DNA from: Oscillospiraceae bacterium
GTDB lineage: Bacteria; Bacillota; Clostridia; Oscillospirales; Ruminococcaceae
NCBI GenBank assembly: GCA_016296505.1
Contig: JAEDJD010000020.1
Span: 1 to 37,390 of the forward strand
Direction: 5' to 3'
DNA length: 37,390 nucleotides
In this document: positions 1 to 7,461 of the stretch, in pieces
Layout: each line of letters starts with the position of its first letter
Numbering within the stretch: position 1 is the stretch's first letter
Program-made: the position numbers and the translations under genes
Notes under the pieces: generated by a model
What the model was told of the DNA's origin: nothing
What the model saw: only the letters and a program-made list of their open reading frames with translations
Database searches by the model: none

Positions 1-34
1 TGAGATCGTTTATCATTTTTGAGCAGAGTTATAT

Positions 35-142
35 CTATTTGGTGTTGCGACCGCCGAGTTGCGAGATAATCATTTTGGCAAGGCGCGCATTCGGTTTAGA
101 GATTTTAACCGGATACTGCAATGCTTTCTCATACTGAAACAT
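35..142 (-). pseudogene. cotJC: CotJC spore-coat protein, N-terminal fragment only (interrupted)
   Basis: The reading frame starts ATG at 142, directly after the cotJB stop, and encodes 35 residues. The opening matches the CotJC (manganese-catalase-like spore coat protein) N-terminus: FQYEKALQYPVKI, then RLAKMIISQLGG. Family members are about 190 residues and continue with a PDGELAAS-like segment. Here the match stops after the GG at about position 49, and the frame ends RNTK-stop at 35-37. Neither other frame in the remaining 48 bases resembles CotJC, so a simple one-base frameshift does not explain it. An insertion, a rearrangement or an assembly break at about 45-50 is more likely. The gene is probably non-functional as read, unless the missing part is restored by excision of an intervening element. 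Confidence 0.7.
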
Positions 143-430
143 TCAGTTCGCCTCCTTTTCCCATGGCCACGGGGTATTGCTCCATGCAGCCCAACCGTGT
201 TCGGTTCCGACCTGGTCCTTACGGAGAGCGCCGAACCGCTTAACATAGGCAGCGGAAGCACGTTCGCAAGCCTCCCGATGTGCAAGCAGCGCGTCCAGCG
301 CCTCCGAATCGGTCGGGTGCGTATCCAAATACAATGCAAGATCATGCATCGCAAACTGATGCATCTGCACCTGACGGAGCAGCTCAGCCTTTTCCATTGT
401 ATCCAAAGACTTCAACCGCATCTCTGCCAT
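143..430 (-). CDS. cotJB: Spore coat protein CotJB
   Basis: This 95-residue protein matches the CotJB family: MEKAELLRQVQMHQFAMHDL near residues 12-31, a Leu/His/Asp-rich helix that follows, and the typical C-terminus WAAWSNTPWPWEKEAN. In Bacillus, CotJA, CotJB and CotJC interact and form part of the inner spore coat during sporulation. The start at 430 is supported by GGGAGG eight bases upstream. It overlaps the end of cotJA by 47 bases, and its stop TGA is followed immediately by the cotJC ATG. The arrangement cotJA-cotJB-cotJC is the standard operon order. Confidence 0.9.
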   Translation of the reverse strand: MAEMRLKSLDTMEKAELLRQVQMHQFAMHDLALYLDTHPTDSEALDALLAHREACERASAAYVKRFGALRKDQVGTEHGWAAWSNTPWPWEKEAN

Positions 431-617
431 CAGAAGTACCTCCCTTCCCCATCAAAAACGGCTTCACCAATCCAGGGAAAACCGTACCTGCCTCCAGCGC
501 GTCGGCTGCAGACATCGGCGTTTCCCAGTACTGATACGGCACATATGCCATTGCAAGCGACAGTTTCGCAGGAAATGCACCCTGCGGTGCTGCCGGAATC
601 GTCTGATTCGGTAACAT
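384..617 (-). CDS. cotJA: Spore coat-associated protein CotJA
   Basis: A 77-residue protein. The core LAMAYVPYQYW followed by GTVFPGLVKPFLMGKG is diagnostic of CotJA, a small proline-rich spore-coat protein needed for assembly of CotJC. The open frame extends upstream to 680, but the ATG at 617 is preferred because AAAGGAG lies just upstream at normal spacing and the extra 21 residues look non-homologous. It is the first gene of the cotJ operon, which in Bacillus is made in the mother cell under sigma-E. Confidence 0.9.
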   Translation of the reverse strand: MLPNQTIPAAPQGAFPAKLSLAMAYVPYQYWETPMSAADALEAGTVFPGLVKPFLMGKGGTSDGRDAVEVFGYNGKG

Positions 618-668
618 ATGCTTTTCTCCTTTCTGCATTCTTCTCATGCAGTCTGCTGCTGCACGGTA

Positions 669-677
669 TATTCTATG
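669..677 (-). promoter_or_regulatory. Possible sporulation-sigma -10 element upstream of cotJA
   Basis: On the minus strand this reads CATAGAATA, which resembles the CATA-type -10 elements used by sigma-E and sigma-K (sigma-K: CATA-n3-TA). It lies about 50 bases before the cotJA start. I see no convincing matching -35. The functional context supports it more than the sequence does. Confidence 0.25.
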
Positions 678-796
678 CAATCGCGGCAGAATTCGACACT
701 ATGCGACACCCCGTATTTCTTTTATAGTAATTCATTTACGTCAAAGCCAATTATTGTTAAATCCTCTAAAATCCCATAAAATACAATTCTGAATCC

Positions 797-825
797 TTGA
801 CAAAATTTCTGTCATATGCTATAAT
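797..825 (+). promoter_or_regulatory. Sigma-A promoter of the leader RNA and TIM-barrel/acyl-CoA synthetase gene
   Basis: A perfect -35 TTGACA (797-802), 17-base spacer and perfect -10 TATAAT (820-825). Transcription should begin near 832, giving an untranslated leader of about 240 bases before the gene at 1070. The stretch 618-796 between cotJA and this promoter is AT-rich and I see no gene in it. Confidence 0.85.
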
Positions 826-882
826 ACTTCCAATCATTGTCGTAGGTTTCCCGAAAGCGTACCGACAGAAAGGATGTTTTCC

Positions 883-969
883 ATGAGATCTGTATTTACA
901 CTCGTCCTTCGACTTACGGTCTTGGCTCTAAGCTATAGGCCTGCTTCGTTGTGCACGAGTGTTTTCTGA
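883..969 (+). CDS. Possible 28-residue leader peptide (upstream ORF)
   Basis: ATG at 883 is preceded by AAAGGA with about 8 bases spacing and opens a 28-codon frame ending TGA at 967-969. The peptide is hydrophobic and leucine-rich (6 Leu, 4 Val), beginning MRSVFTLVLRL. It spans almost exactly the long hairpin of the leader, so a translating or stalled ribosome would open that hairpin. It could equally be chance coding over a structured RNA, because no run of a single regulatory amino acid codon stands out. Confidence 0.35.
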   Translation: MRSVFTLVLRLTVLALSYRPASLCTSVF

Positions 970-1004
970 ACAGAGTATCAGGAAAGCTGAAAATCATGCA
1001 TTGC

Positions 1005-1041
1005 AACGGTGTGAGGCTAACAAGGCTTCGCACCGTTTTTT
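1005..1041 (+). terminator. Intrinsic terminator inside the leader (attenuator)
   Basis: Stem AACGGTGTGAGGC (1005-1017) pairs with 1025-1037 over 13 bp (two or three G-U pairs), with a 7-nt loop, followed by six T (1036-1041). It lies between the promoter at 797 and the ribosome site at 1057, so it would stop transcription before the coding region unless antitermination occurs. Confidence 0.8.
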
Positions 1042-1069
1042 ACATTTACGATACTTAGGAGGTATCATC

Positions 1070-3595
1070 ATGAAAATTTGTTTTTCTACGCTGGGCTGTC
1101 CGGATTTTGAATGGCCGGACGTTTATTCCATGGCAAAGGATCTGGGCTTTGACGGTATCGAGCTGCGCTGTTACGGTCTGCCTGCCGATCCTTACCGCAG
1201 CAAGCCGTTCACCGGTGCGCAGCTCCCGAAGACCGTTGAAAAGCTGCGTGCTCTCAAGCTTGAGATTCCCTGCATCAGCTCGAACTGCTGCTTGAACGAA
1301 AAAGATAATGAAGAACAAAACCGCCGCGAGCTTACCGCTTGCATGAAACTTGCACAGGCAGTCGGCGCGTCTTATATCCGCGTACTTGGCGACCGTTATT
1401 CCGAAGTAACCGGCGCAGTCGATGACGACTACGTTGCATCCGTGCTGACCTCTCTGATTCCGGAAGCCGAGGCGCACGATGTCACTTTGCTTGTTGAGAC
1501 AAACGGCGTTTTCAGCAATACCAAACGTCTGAAAGCCATGCTCGACGCAATCGGCAGCATTCATGTTGCAGCGCTCTGGGATACGCATCACCCCTATCGC
1601 TATAATGGTGAATCCCCTGCTGAAACCGTTGCAAATCTTGGCAATCTGATCAAATATGTTCAGACAAAAGACAGCTCTTTCAAGAACGGTATTCTTCGCT
1701 ATGAGCTGATGGGCATGGGCGATCTGCCGCTGGACGACATGATGGCAGCGCTTGCCGGCATCAACTATACGGGCTTTATCTCGCTTGAATGGGTAAAGCG
1801 CTGGATGCCGGAGCTTTCCGACGCAGGCATTGTCTTTCCGCAGTTTGCCGATTATATGGCAAAATACCGCACAAAGTATAAGCATGATCTTCAGGTCAGC
1901 CGTCGCGGAATCGGCTTCTATCCATGGCCCAAGGAGCGCCTCATCAACTATACATTTCCGGATGTGCTCGACCGCATCTGCGAACAGTTCCCGAATCAAT
2001 ATGCGTTCCGCTATACCGAGCTGGATTATACGCGCACCTATCCGCAGTTCCGTGACGATGTCGATACCTTTGCACGCGCACTGATTGCAATGGGCGTCGG
2101 CGCCGGAGATAAGGTTGCAATCTGGGCGACAAATGTTCCGGCATGGTATATCACGTTCTGGGCAACGACCAAAATCGGCGCGATCCTCGTTACGGTCAAC
2201 ACCGGAAACAAGATTCATGAAACTGAATATCTGCTGAAACAATCCGATACGCATACGCTCGTCATGATCGACCAGTACAAGGGAACCGATTACAATGAGA
2301 TCATCCGGACGCTGATTCCGGAGCTTGCAGATTCCGAACCGGGCAAACTGGAATCCGCAAAGTTTCCGTTCCTGAAAAACATCATTACAATCGAGAGTCG
2401 TCAGCCCGGCTGCTTAACATGGGATGAAGCGGTTGCAAAGCATACCGCAGTGCCGCTGACCGAAGTAGAGCGCCGCCGCCGTGCAATCAAAAAGGATGAT
2501 GTTGCAAATATGCAGTACACATCCGGCACAACCGGCTTCCCGAAAGGCGTCATGCTGACGCATTATAATGTCATCAACAACGGCAAGGCAATCGGCGACT
2601 GTATGGATCTTTCTTCCGAGGATCGCATGATGATTCAGGTTCCGATGTTCCATTGCTTCGGCATGGTACTGGCAATGACCGCGTCCGTCACACACGCTGT
2701 TACGATGTCCCCGATTACCGCATTTTCGCCGCGCAAAGGTCTCAGCTGCATCAATCAGGAGAAGATCACCTGCTTCCACGGCGTCCCGACCATGTTTATC
2801 GCCATGCTCGGTCACGAGGACTTTGACAAAACAGATTTCTCTCATATGCGTACCGGCATTATGGCTGGATCTCCCTGCCCGATCAAAACCATGCAGGAGG
2901 TCATCGAAAAGATGCATATGCCGGAAATCTGCATCACCTACGGTCAGACAGAGGCTTCCCCCGCAACGACCATGTCCAAGACAACCGATTCCATTGAAGC
3001 GCGCGTCAATACAGTCGGCGGCCCGATCTTCGGCGTCGAATGTAAAATTGTCGATCCGGAGACCGGAGAGGAAGTACCGGACGGCGTAGACGGCGAATTC
3101 TGCGCACGCGGCTACAACATCATGAAGGGCTATTACAAAATGCCCGAAGCGACTGCTGCGGTCATTGACGAAGATGGCTGGCTGCACTCCGGCGACCTCG
3201 CTCGCAGACTGCCTGACAGCGGCTATTTCAAAATCACCGGCAGAATCAAGGATATGATTATCCGGGGCGGTGAAAATCTCTATCCCAAGGAGATCGAGGA
3301 TTTCCTCTATACGCATCCGGACGTCCGCGATGTACAGGTAATCGGCGTGCCGGATAAGCAGTACGGCGAAGAAGCGATGGCGTGCATCATCCGCAATGAC
3401 GGCGCAACCTGTACCGAGGAGGACCTCAAGGAATACGTCCGCACACACATGGATAAAACCAAGATTCCGCGCTATGTCCGCTTTGTAGATTCGTTCCCGA
3501 TGAATGCGGCTGGCAAGATTCTGAAATATAAGATGCGCGAAGAAGCTGTTGATTATCTCAATCTCCATGAAGCAAACAATATTGTAACAGCATAA
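1070..3595 (+). CDS. Fusion protein: xylose-isomerase-like TIM barrel + AMP-forming acyl-CoA synthetase
   Basis: An 841-residue cytoplasmic protein. The start at 1070 is set by AGGAGG at 1057-1062, seven bases upstream; the longer frame from 959 runs through the terminator. Residues 1-275 form a sugar isomerase/epimerase (AP-endonuclease-2 type) barrel with candidate metal ligands E143, D171, H174 and E240. The usual H-x-K-D motif reads QTKD (198-201). Residues 290-841 are an ANL-family acyl-CoA synthetase: P-loop YTSGTTGFPKG (483-493), YGQTE (624-628), GWLHSGDLA (703-711), GRIKD (724-728), and the catalytic lysine K816 in AAGKILK. The synthetase half should activate a carboxylic acid via an acyl-adenylate to a CoA thioester, and looks medium/long-chain FadD-like. 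The substrate of the barrel is unknown. Both halves keep key motifs, so the protein is probably bifunctional. It is monocistronic and ends in a terminator. Confidence 0.88.
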   Translation: MKICFSTLGCPDFEWPDVYSMAKDLGFDGIELRCYGLPADPYRSKPFTGAQLPKTVEKLRALKLEIPCISSNCCLNEKDNEEQNRRELTACMKLAQAVGASYIRVLGDRYSEVTGAVDDDYVASVLTSLIPEAEAHDVTLLVETNGVFSNTKRLKAMLDAIGSIHVAALWDTHHPYRYNGESPAETVANLGNLIKYVQTKDSSFKNGILRYELMGMGDLPLDDMMAALAGINYTGFISLEWVKRWMPELSDAGIVFPQFADYMAKYRTKYKHDLQVSRRGIGFYPWPKERLINYTFPDVLDRICEQFPNQYAFRYTELDYTRTYPQFRDDVDTFARALIAMGVGAGDKVAIWATNVPAWYITFWATTKIGAILVTVNTGNKIHETEYLLKQSDTHTLVMIDQYKGTDYNEIIRTLIPELADSEPGKLESAKFPFLKNIITIESRQPGCLTWDEAVAKHTAVPLTEVERRRRAIKKDDVANMQYTSGTTGFPKGVMLTHYNVINNGKAIGDCMDLSSEDRMMIQVPMFHCFGMVLAMTASVTHAVTMSPITAFSPRKGLSCINQEKITCFHGVPTMFIAMLGHEDFDKTDFSHMRTGIMAGSPCPIKTMQEVIEKMHMPEICITYGQTEASPATTMSKTTDSIEARVNTVGGPIFGVECKIVDPETGEEVPDGVDGEFCARGYNIMKGYYKMPEATAAVIDEDGWLHSGDLARRLPDSGYFKITGRIKDMIIRGGENLYPKEIEDFLYTHPDVRDVQVIGVPDKQYGEEAMACIIRNDGATCTEEDLKEYVRTHMDKTKIPRYVRFVDSFPMNAAGKILKYKMREEAVDYLNLHEANNIVTA

Positions 3596-3671
3596 GAAGC
3601 ATTCCCATCCCAAATCTTATTCAAAAGCGATTCGCCCTTTGTCGTCTCATTTCTGATACAAGGGCAGAAGA

Positions 3672-3718
3672 AAGCCACTCAATTTCACGCAGCAGCGAAA
3701 TTGAGTGGCTTCTCTTTT
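3672..3718 (+). terminator. Intrinsic terminator, probably bidirectional
   Basis: A perfect 15-bp stem (3672-3686 with 3697-3711, 10-nt loop) is followed by TCTCTTTTAT. It ends the fusion gene. On the minus strand the hairpin is followed by a TTTCTTCT stretch, so it may also serve the convergent VWA lipoprotein gene. Confidence 0.85.
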
Positions 3719-3750
3719 ATATATAGTATATATCAAGTATCGCAGACGCC

Positions 3751-5106
3751 TTACGTCGCAATTTCAAGGATGTTGCGCACAATGATATCGTGCAGCAGCT
3801 CCACATCGTAATCGCCGATAATCGGCTCCAGATGCGATTCGCCGACGCCGGAATCATCCGTAAGAAATACGTAATTGCCGTTAGTCATGATTGCCAGCGC
3901 TCTGCCGAACAGTTCCGTATCACGCTCGGCATTCGAGGCAACAACCGGAACGACATGAATTCCCTGCTCCGCTGCCGCCGCGATAGCATTCCGAATCATA
4001 TCTGCCTGCGCAGTACCATTGTGAGGCGGTGCGTCAAAAATCAGGAATGCAATTTTATTGGTATGATCGTGCCAATCGCCCTTTGTCATAACCTCGTCAA
4101 GAATCTCTGCGACTGCCTCCGGCGTATCGCCGCCGCCATCCGCAAATTCCTGATTAAGCGTCTGCTGAACGGCTTTCACATCGTCCGTAAAGGGATTGCA
4201 GCGCGTGACATATTCATCGTCCTCGTCCCGATAGAAATTTACGGAAAATGTTACGCCCTCCGCCGCAACCTCCTCGGCAATTGCAGAGAAATCCTTTTGC
4301 AGATAGGTAATCTCATCGCCCATAGAACCAGTCGTATCAAGAATAAAGCACACCTCGGTTTCGGAATACGTCTGCGAAGCTGCGCTTGTCTCAAGCGTAT
4401 ATTCCAGAACCGGAACCGCTCTGCCGCCCTGACCGGATTCCTTCTCCGGCGCGGTAAATGTGACTGCATCCGCATCGGCAGTTTGTATGGTCATGCTCTG
4501 TCCGGCACAGCTTTCATCGTAAAACAGATATGCTTTGCCGTTCTGATCGGTTTTTGCGGTCCAGAGAACGTCGTCCGCCTTGAGCTGCACAGTCTGATTT
4601 TGAACGGCAGCACCGCCGTTTGTTACGGTCACAGCAACGCGATACACCGGATTCAGACCATAGGACGGAAATTCGATCGTTCCGTTATGAACCAGATTGG
4701 CAAAGAAGCCCCAGTTCTCATTGTCGCTCCACTCGCCTGCGGTCAGGACAAATGGCTCGGCGCCGTTGTTGATATCCGGCTCCGGTTCGATATCCAGAGA
4801 AGGCTCTGCGCCGTCAGCGATATCCGGCGCAGCTTCCAACGGCATCTCTGCGCACGTTGCGTCATCCATCGTCAGATTGGCTTCGCCCTCATCGGCTGCC
4901 TCCTCTGCCATTTTCACATCGCCGGAAAATTCTTCTTCTGCCGCGCTTGCTTCGGCGCTGTCAGCATATTCGTATTCTGCCTTTGCACTGTTCAGGGCGA
5001 CATCTGCGGTGAGTTCAGCCGTGCTTGCGGCATCGCGACAGCCTGTGCACATCAGTGCTGCCAGAATCATTGCGGTATACGCACTATGTTTTTTCATAAT
5101 TTTCAT
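3751..5106 (-). CDS. Secreted VWA-domain lipoprotein
   Basis: A 451-residue protein. The N-terminus is a signal peptide with a possible lipobox ending MCTGC (Cys23), although Cys at -3 is atypical. Residues 25-120 are Ala/Glu/Asp-rich and look disordered. Residues 145-220 resemble an Ig-like carboxypeptidase-regulatory domain (YRVAVTVTNGG, then KTDQNGKAYL). Residues 250-450 are a von Willebrand factor A domain with MIDAS motif DTTGSMGDE (D257-T-T-G-S261), expected to bind a divalent metal and a protein ligand. The start at 5106 has GGAGG at suitable spacing. Probably a surface adhesion or envelope-assembly protein; the partner is unknown. It is a single-gene unit between fhs and the fusion gene. 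Confidence 0.8.
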   Translation of the reverse strand: MKIMKKHSAYTAMILAALMCTGCRDAASTAELTADVALNSAKAEYEYADSAEASAAEEEFSGDVKMAEEAADEGEANLTMDDATCAEMPLEAAPDIADGAEPSLDIEPEPDINNGAEPFVLTAGEWSDNENWGFFANLVHNGTIEFPSYGLNPVYRVAVTVTNGGAAVQNQTVQLKADDVLWTAKTDQNGKAYLFYDESCAGQSMTIQTADADAVTFTAPEKESGQGGRAVPVLEYTLETSAASQTYSETEVCFILDTTGSMGDEITYLQKDFSAIAEEVAAEGVTFSVNFYRDEDDEYVTRCNPFTDDVKAVQQTLNQEFADGGGDTPEAVAEILDEVMTKGDWHDHTNKIAFLIFDAPPHNGTAQADMIRNAIAAAAEQGIHVVPVVASNAERDTELFGRALAIMTNGNYVFLTDDSGVGESHLEPIIGDYDVELLHDIIVRNILEIAT

Positions 5107-5244
5107 GGGTGATCCCCTCCTTTGTCTTTATTACGTCGTAACCATCCTGCATTCCTTATATCAAAATGAAATTTGTAACAATGCACAATCAAAAGCATGA
5201 ATATTTATACATGATGCATTGCTGCTTTGATATTGTATGCTTAG

Positions 5245-5273
5245 ATTTTACCATATTCGCCATCCGAATACAA
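5245..5273 (-). promoter_or_regulatory. Sigma-A-like promoter of the VWA lipoprotein gene
   Basis: Read on the minus strand: -35 TTGTAT (5273-5268), 17-base spacer, -10 TAAAAT (5250-5245) preceded by TGG (extended -10). It lies about 140 bases upstream of the start codon at 5106. The rest of 5107-5369 is AT-rich intergenic sequence with no gene that I can see. Confidence 0.55.
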
Positions 5274-5369
5274 CTACAATGTCGTAACGATCCCGTCACA
5301 ATCTGATTACTGTTTCAAGCAAAAGATTGCAAATCTCTCTTTTTTATAAAAAAACAGTACAAAATATGT

Positions 5370-5399
5370 TTGACAAAGCATAGTTATATATGGTATACT
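5370..5399 (+). promoter_or_regulatory. Sigma-A promoter of fhs
   Basis: -35 TTGACA (5370-5375), 18-base spacer, -10 TATACT (5394-5399) with an extended -10 TGG just before it. The leader to the start codon is short (about 60 bases) and contains one small hairpin (CAGCTTTTCAAGCTG). Confidence 0.8.
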
Positions 5400-5462
5400 G
5401 TATTTGTGTTTTTTACAAATAAAAACGCAGCTTTTCAAGCTGTAAAACAGGAGGAATCGAAG

Positions 5463-7130
5463 ATGCTCACAGATATTGAGATCGCACAATCCATCCCTAT
5501 GCGCCCGATCACGGAGATCGCCCAAACCGCAGGCATTCCCGATGAAGCGCTCGAACAATACGGCAGATATAAGGCGAAAATCGACCTTTCCAAACTGCCG
5601 GAATCCGGAAAACAAGGCAAGCTCGTCCTTGTGACCGCAATCAACCCGACCGCTGCCGGCGAAGGTAAAACCACGACAACGATCGGTCTTGCCGACGGTA
5701 TGCGCCGTATCGGCAAAAACGTCATGGTCGCACTGCGCGAACCGTCGCTCGGACCGGTATTCGGCATCAAGGGCGGCGCGGCTGGCGGCGGCTATGCACA
5801 GGTCGTCCCGATGGAGGACATCAATCTGCACTTTACCGGTGATTTCCATGCAATCGGTGCCGCAAACAATCTGCTCGCAGCAATGCTTGATAACCACATC
5901 TATCAGGGCAATGCGCTGAACATTGATCCGCGCCGGATTACATGGAAACGCTGCGTCGATATGAACGATCGTCAGCTTCGCTATGTCGCAGACGGTCTCG
6001 GCGGCAGAATCAATGGCGTACCGCGTGAGGACGGCTATGATATCACAGTCGCTTCAGAAATCATGGCTGTATTCTGCCTTGCAACCTCGATCACCGATCT
6101 GAAAGAGCGTCTTTCGCGTATTGTTGTCGCCTACACCTATGACGAAAAACCCGTAACCGCAGGCGATCTCAATGCTGTCGGCGCGATGACAGCGCTGCTC
6201 AAAGACGCGATCAAGCCAAATCTCGTCCAGACGCTTGAGGGTACGCCTGCACTCGTCCACGGCGGTCCGTTTGCCAATATCGCGCACGGCTGCAACTCTG
6301 TTCTTGCGACAAAGACCGCACTTCAGCTCGGTGACTACGCAATCACGGAGGCTGGCTTTGGCGCCGATCTCGGCGCAGAGAAATTCCTCGATATCAAATG
6401 CCGTATGGCAGGGCTTACGCCTTCCGCAGTGGTCATTGTGGCGACAATCCGCGCACTCAAGCTGCATGGCGGTCTTGCAAAGACTGAACTCAATTCGGAA
6501 AACCTCACAGCGCTTGAAGCTGGTATCCCGAATCTGCTGCGGCACGTCGCCAATATCAAGGAAGTTTACAAGCTGCCGTCAGTCGTTGCCATCAACCGCT
6601 TCCCGACCGATACCGACGCCGAAATTGCATTGATTATTGAAAAATGCAAGACGCTCGGCGTGAATGTCGTGCTGTCGAATGTCTGGGCAGAAGGCGGCAA
6701 GGGCGGCGAGGAGCTTGCACGCGAGGTTGTCCGTCTGTGCGAAACGGAACAGGGCGACTTCTCCTTCTCCTACGAGCTTGAATGCACAATCGAAGAAAAA
6801 ATTGAGGCGATTGTCAAGCGCGTATACCGCGGCAAGGGCGTCAATATTCTGCCGGCTGCACAGAGGCAGATTGCACAGCTGACTGCACTCGGATTCGACC
6901 GGTTGCCCGTCTGCATGGCAAAAACACAGTACAGCTTTACCGATGATAAGGATATTCTCGGCGCGCCGGACGACTTTATCGTTACGATCCGCAATGTCAA
7001 GGTATCCGCAGGAGCAGGCTTCATTGTCGCGCTGACCGGCGATATCATGACCATGCCCGGACTGCCGAAAAAACCTGCCGCTGAAAACATCGACGTGGAA
7101 GCGGATGGCAGAATCACCGGTTTATTCTGA
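5463..7130 (+). CDS. fhs: Formate--tetrahydrofolate ligase
   Basis: A 555-residue protein of standard family length. It condenses formate with tetrahydrofolate using ATP to give 10-formyl-THF, feeding purine, fMet and other one-carbon pathways. Signatures: the ATP loop AAGEGKTTTTIGL with GEGKT at 66-70; EPSLGPVFGIKGGAAGGG from residue 93; then YAQVVPMEDINLHFTGD. The C-terminal region keeps PGLPKKPAAENID. The start at 5463 is set by AGGAGG with an 8-base spacer; the upstream open frame to 5370 overlaps the promoter and is not coding. A 9-bp hairpin spans the stop codon (7107-7115 with 7129-7137) but lacks a T tract. Confidence 0.97.
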   Translation: MLTDIEIAQSIPMRPITEIAQTAGIPDEALEQYGRYKAKIDLSKLPESGKQGKLVLVTAINPTAAGEGKTTTTIGLADGMRRIGKNVMVALREPSLGPVFGIKGGAAGGGYAQVVPMEDINLHFTGDFHAIGAANNLLAAMLDNHIYQGNALNIDPRRITWKRCVDMNDRQLRYVADGLGGRINGVPREDGYDITVASEIMAVFCLATSITDLKERLSRIVVAYTYDEKPVTAGDLNAVGAMTALLKDAIKPNLVQTLEGTPALVHGGPFANIAHGCNSVLATKTALQLGDYAITEAGFGADLGAEKFLDIKCRMAGLTPSAVVIVATIRALKLHGGLAKTELNSENLTALEAGIPNLLRHVANIKEVYKLPSVVAINRFPTDTDAEIALIIEKCKTLGVNVVLSNVWAEGGKGGEELAREVVRLCETEQGDFSFSYELECTIEEKIEAIVKRVYRGKGVNILPAAQRQIAQLTALGFDRLPVCMAKTQYSFTDDKDILGAPDDFIVTIRNVKVSAGAGFIVALTGDIMTMPGLPKKPAAENIDVEADGRITGLF

Positions 7131-7151
7131 TTCTGCCAACCGGTCAATTCC

Positions 7152-7420
7152 ATGACAAAGTTTATTTATGAATATATTCGCAGAATCATGATCATAATTG
7201 CGCTGATTTTATCGCATCTGATGTGCGTTCACGTTGCAGTCGGATATACAGATACAGCATGGGCAATAAAATGGGGCTATACAGCGGCGCTCCGCCGGCT
7301 CTGTCGGTTATCTACGCATTCCCCTATATCATCGGCATTGTGATTTGTATGATACTGTCACGCGTACTGCGCAAAAAGAAATCTCAGGTTCAGCAAAAAG
7401 AACACAATTCAAACAGATAA
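7152..7420 (+). pseudogene. Small two-TM membrane protein upstream of the symporter, frameshifted
   Basis: Two overlapping frames look like one broken gene. Frame one (from 7152 or an internal ATG at 7188) gives a first membrane helix, IMIIIALILSHLMCVHVAVGY, and reads to TDTAWAIKW. The next frame continues GLYSGAPPALSVIYAFPYIIG with a second helix and a basic tail. Adding one G to the GGGG run at 7273-7276 joins them into an 89-residue protein. The gene sits just before a sodium/solute symporter, a place where small two-helix membrane proteins are common. The ribosome site is poor. It may be a pseudogene, a sequencing error in the G run or, less likely, programmed frameshifting. Confidence 0.55.
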
Positions 7421-7461
7421 GCCGTATTCCATATACATAGAAAAAAGGAGGATGTACCCCA

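Larger units (their letters stand above)
832..1042 (+). promoter_or_regulatory. Structured 5' leader ending in an intrinsic terminator (attenuator, riboswitch or sRNA of unknown class)
   Basis: The leader folds by eye into several units: a small stem at 839-842 with 863-866; a long imperfect hairpin closed by ACACTCGT (898-905) and ACGAGTGT (955-962), with inner stems 910-913/948-951 and 918-922/937-941; a short hairpin at 978-990; and a 13-bp terminator at 1005-1037. A possible antiterminator pairs 947-955 with 997-1008 (9 bp with a 3-nt bulge). It would block both the long hairpin and the base of the terminator. I do not recognise consensus cores of common riboswitches here (FMN, TPP, SAM-I, cobalamin, THF) or a T-box. 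It could instead be a free-standing RNA of about 210 nt. Confidence 0.6.

Noticed and set aside
959..1069. Longer start of the fusion gene at 959
   Set aside because: It would translate through the terminator hairpin and has no ribosome site, whereas 1070 has AGGAGG at ideal spacing and starts at the barrel's first strand.
1055..3613. Two long minus-strand open frames (399 codons each) antisense to the fusion gene
   Set aside because: They mirror the codon pattern of the plus-strand gene, lack ribosome sites and show no family features, while the plus frame carries every expected motif.
3790..5112. 440-codon plus-strand open frame opposite the VWA gene
   Set aside because: It is a shadow with a Cys/Arg/Ile-rich composition, no ribosome site and no domain, while the minus frame has a signal peptide and VWA motif.
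7107..7137. Hairpin over the fhs stop codon as a terminator
   Set aside because: A 9-bp stem is present but the following bases (AACCGGTCAATTCC) contain no T run; it may slow but not end transcription.
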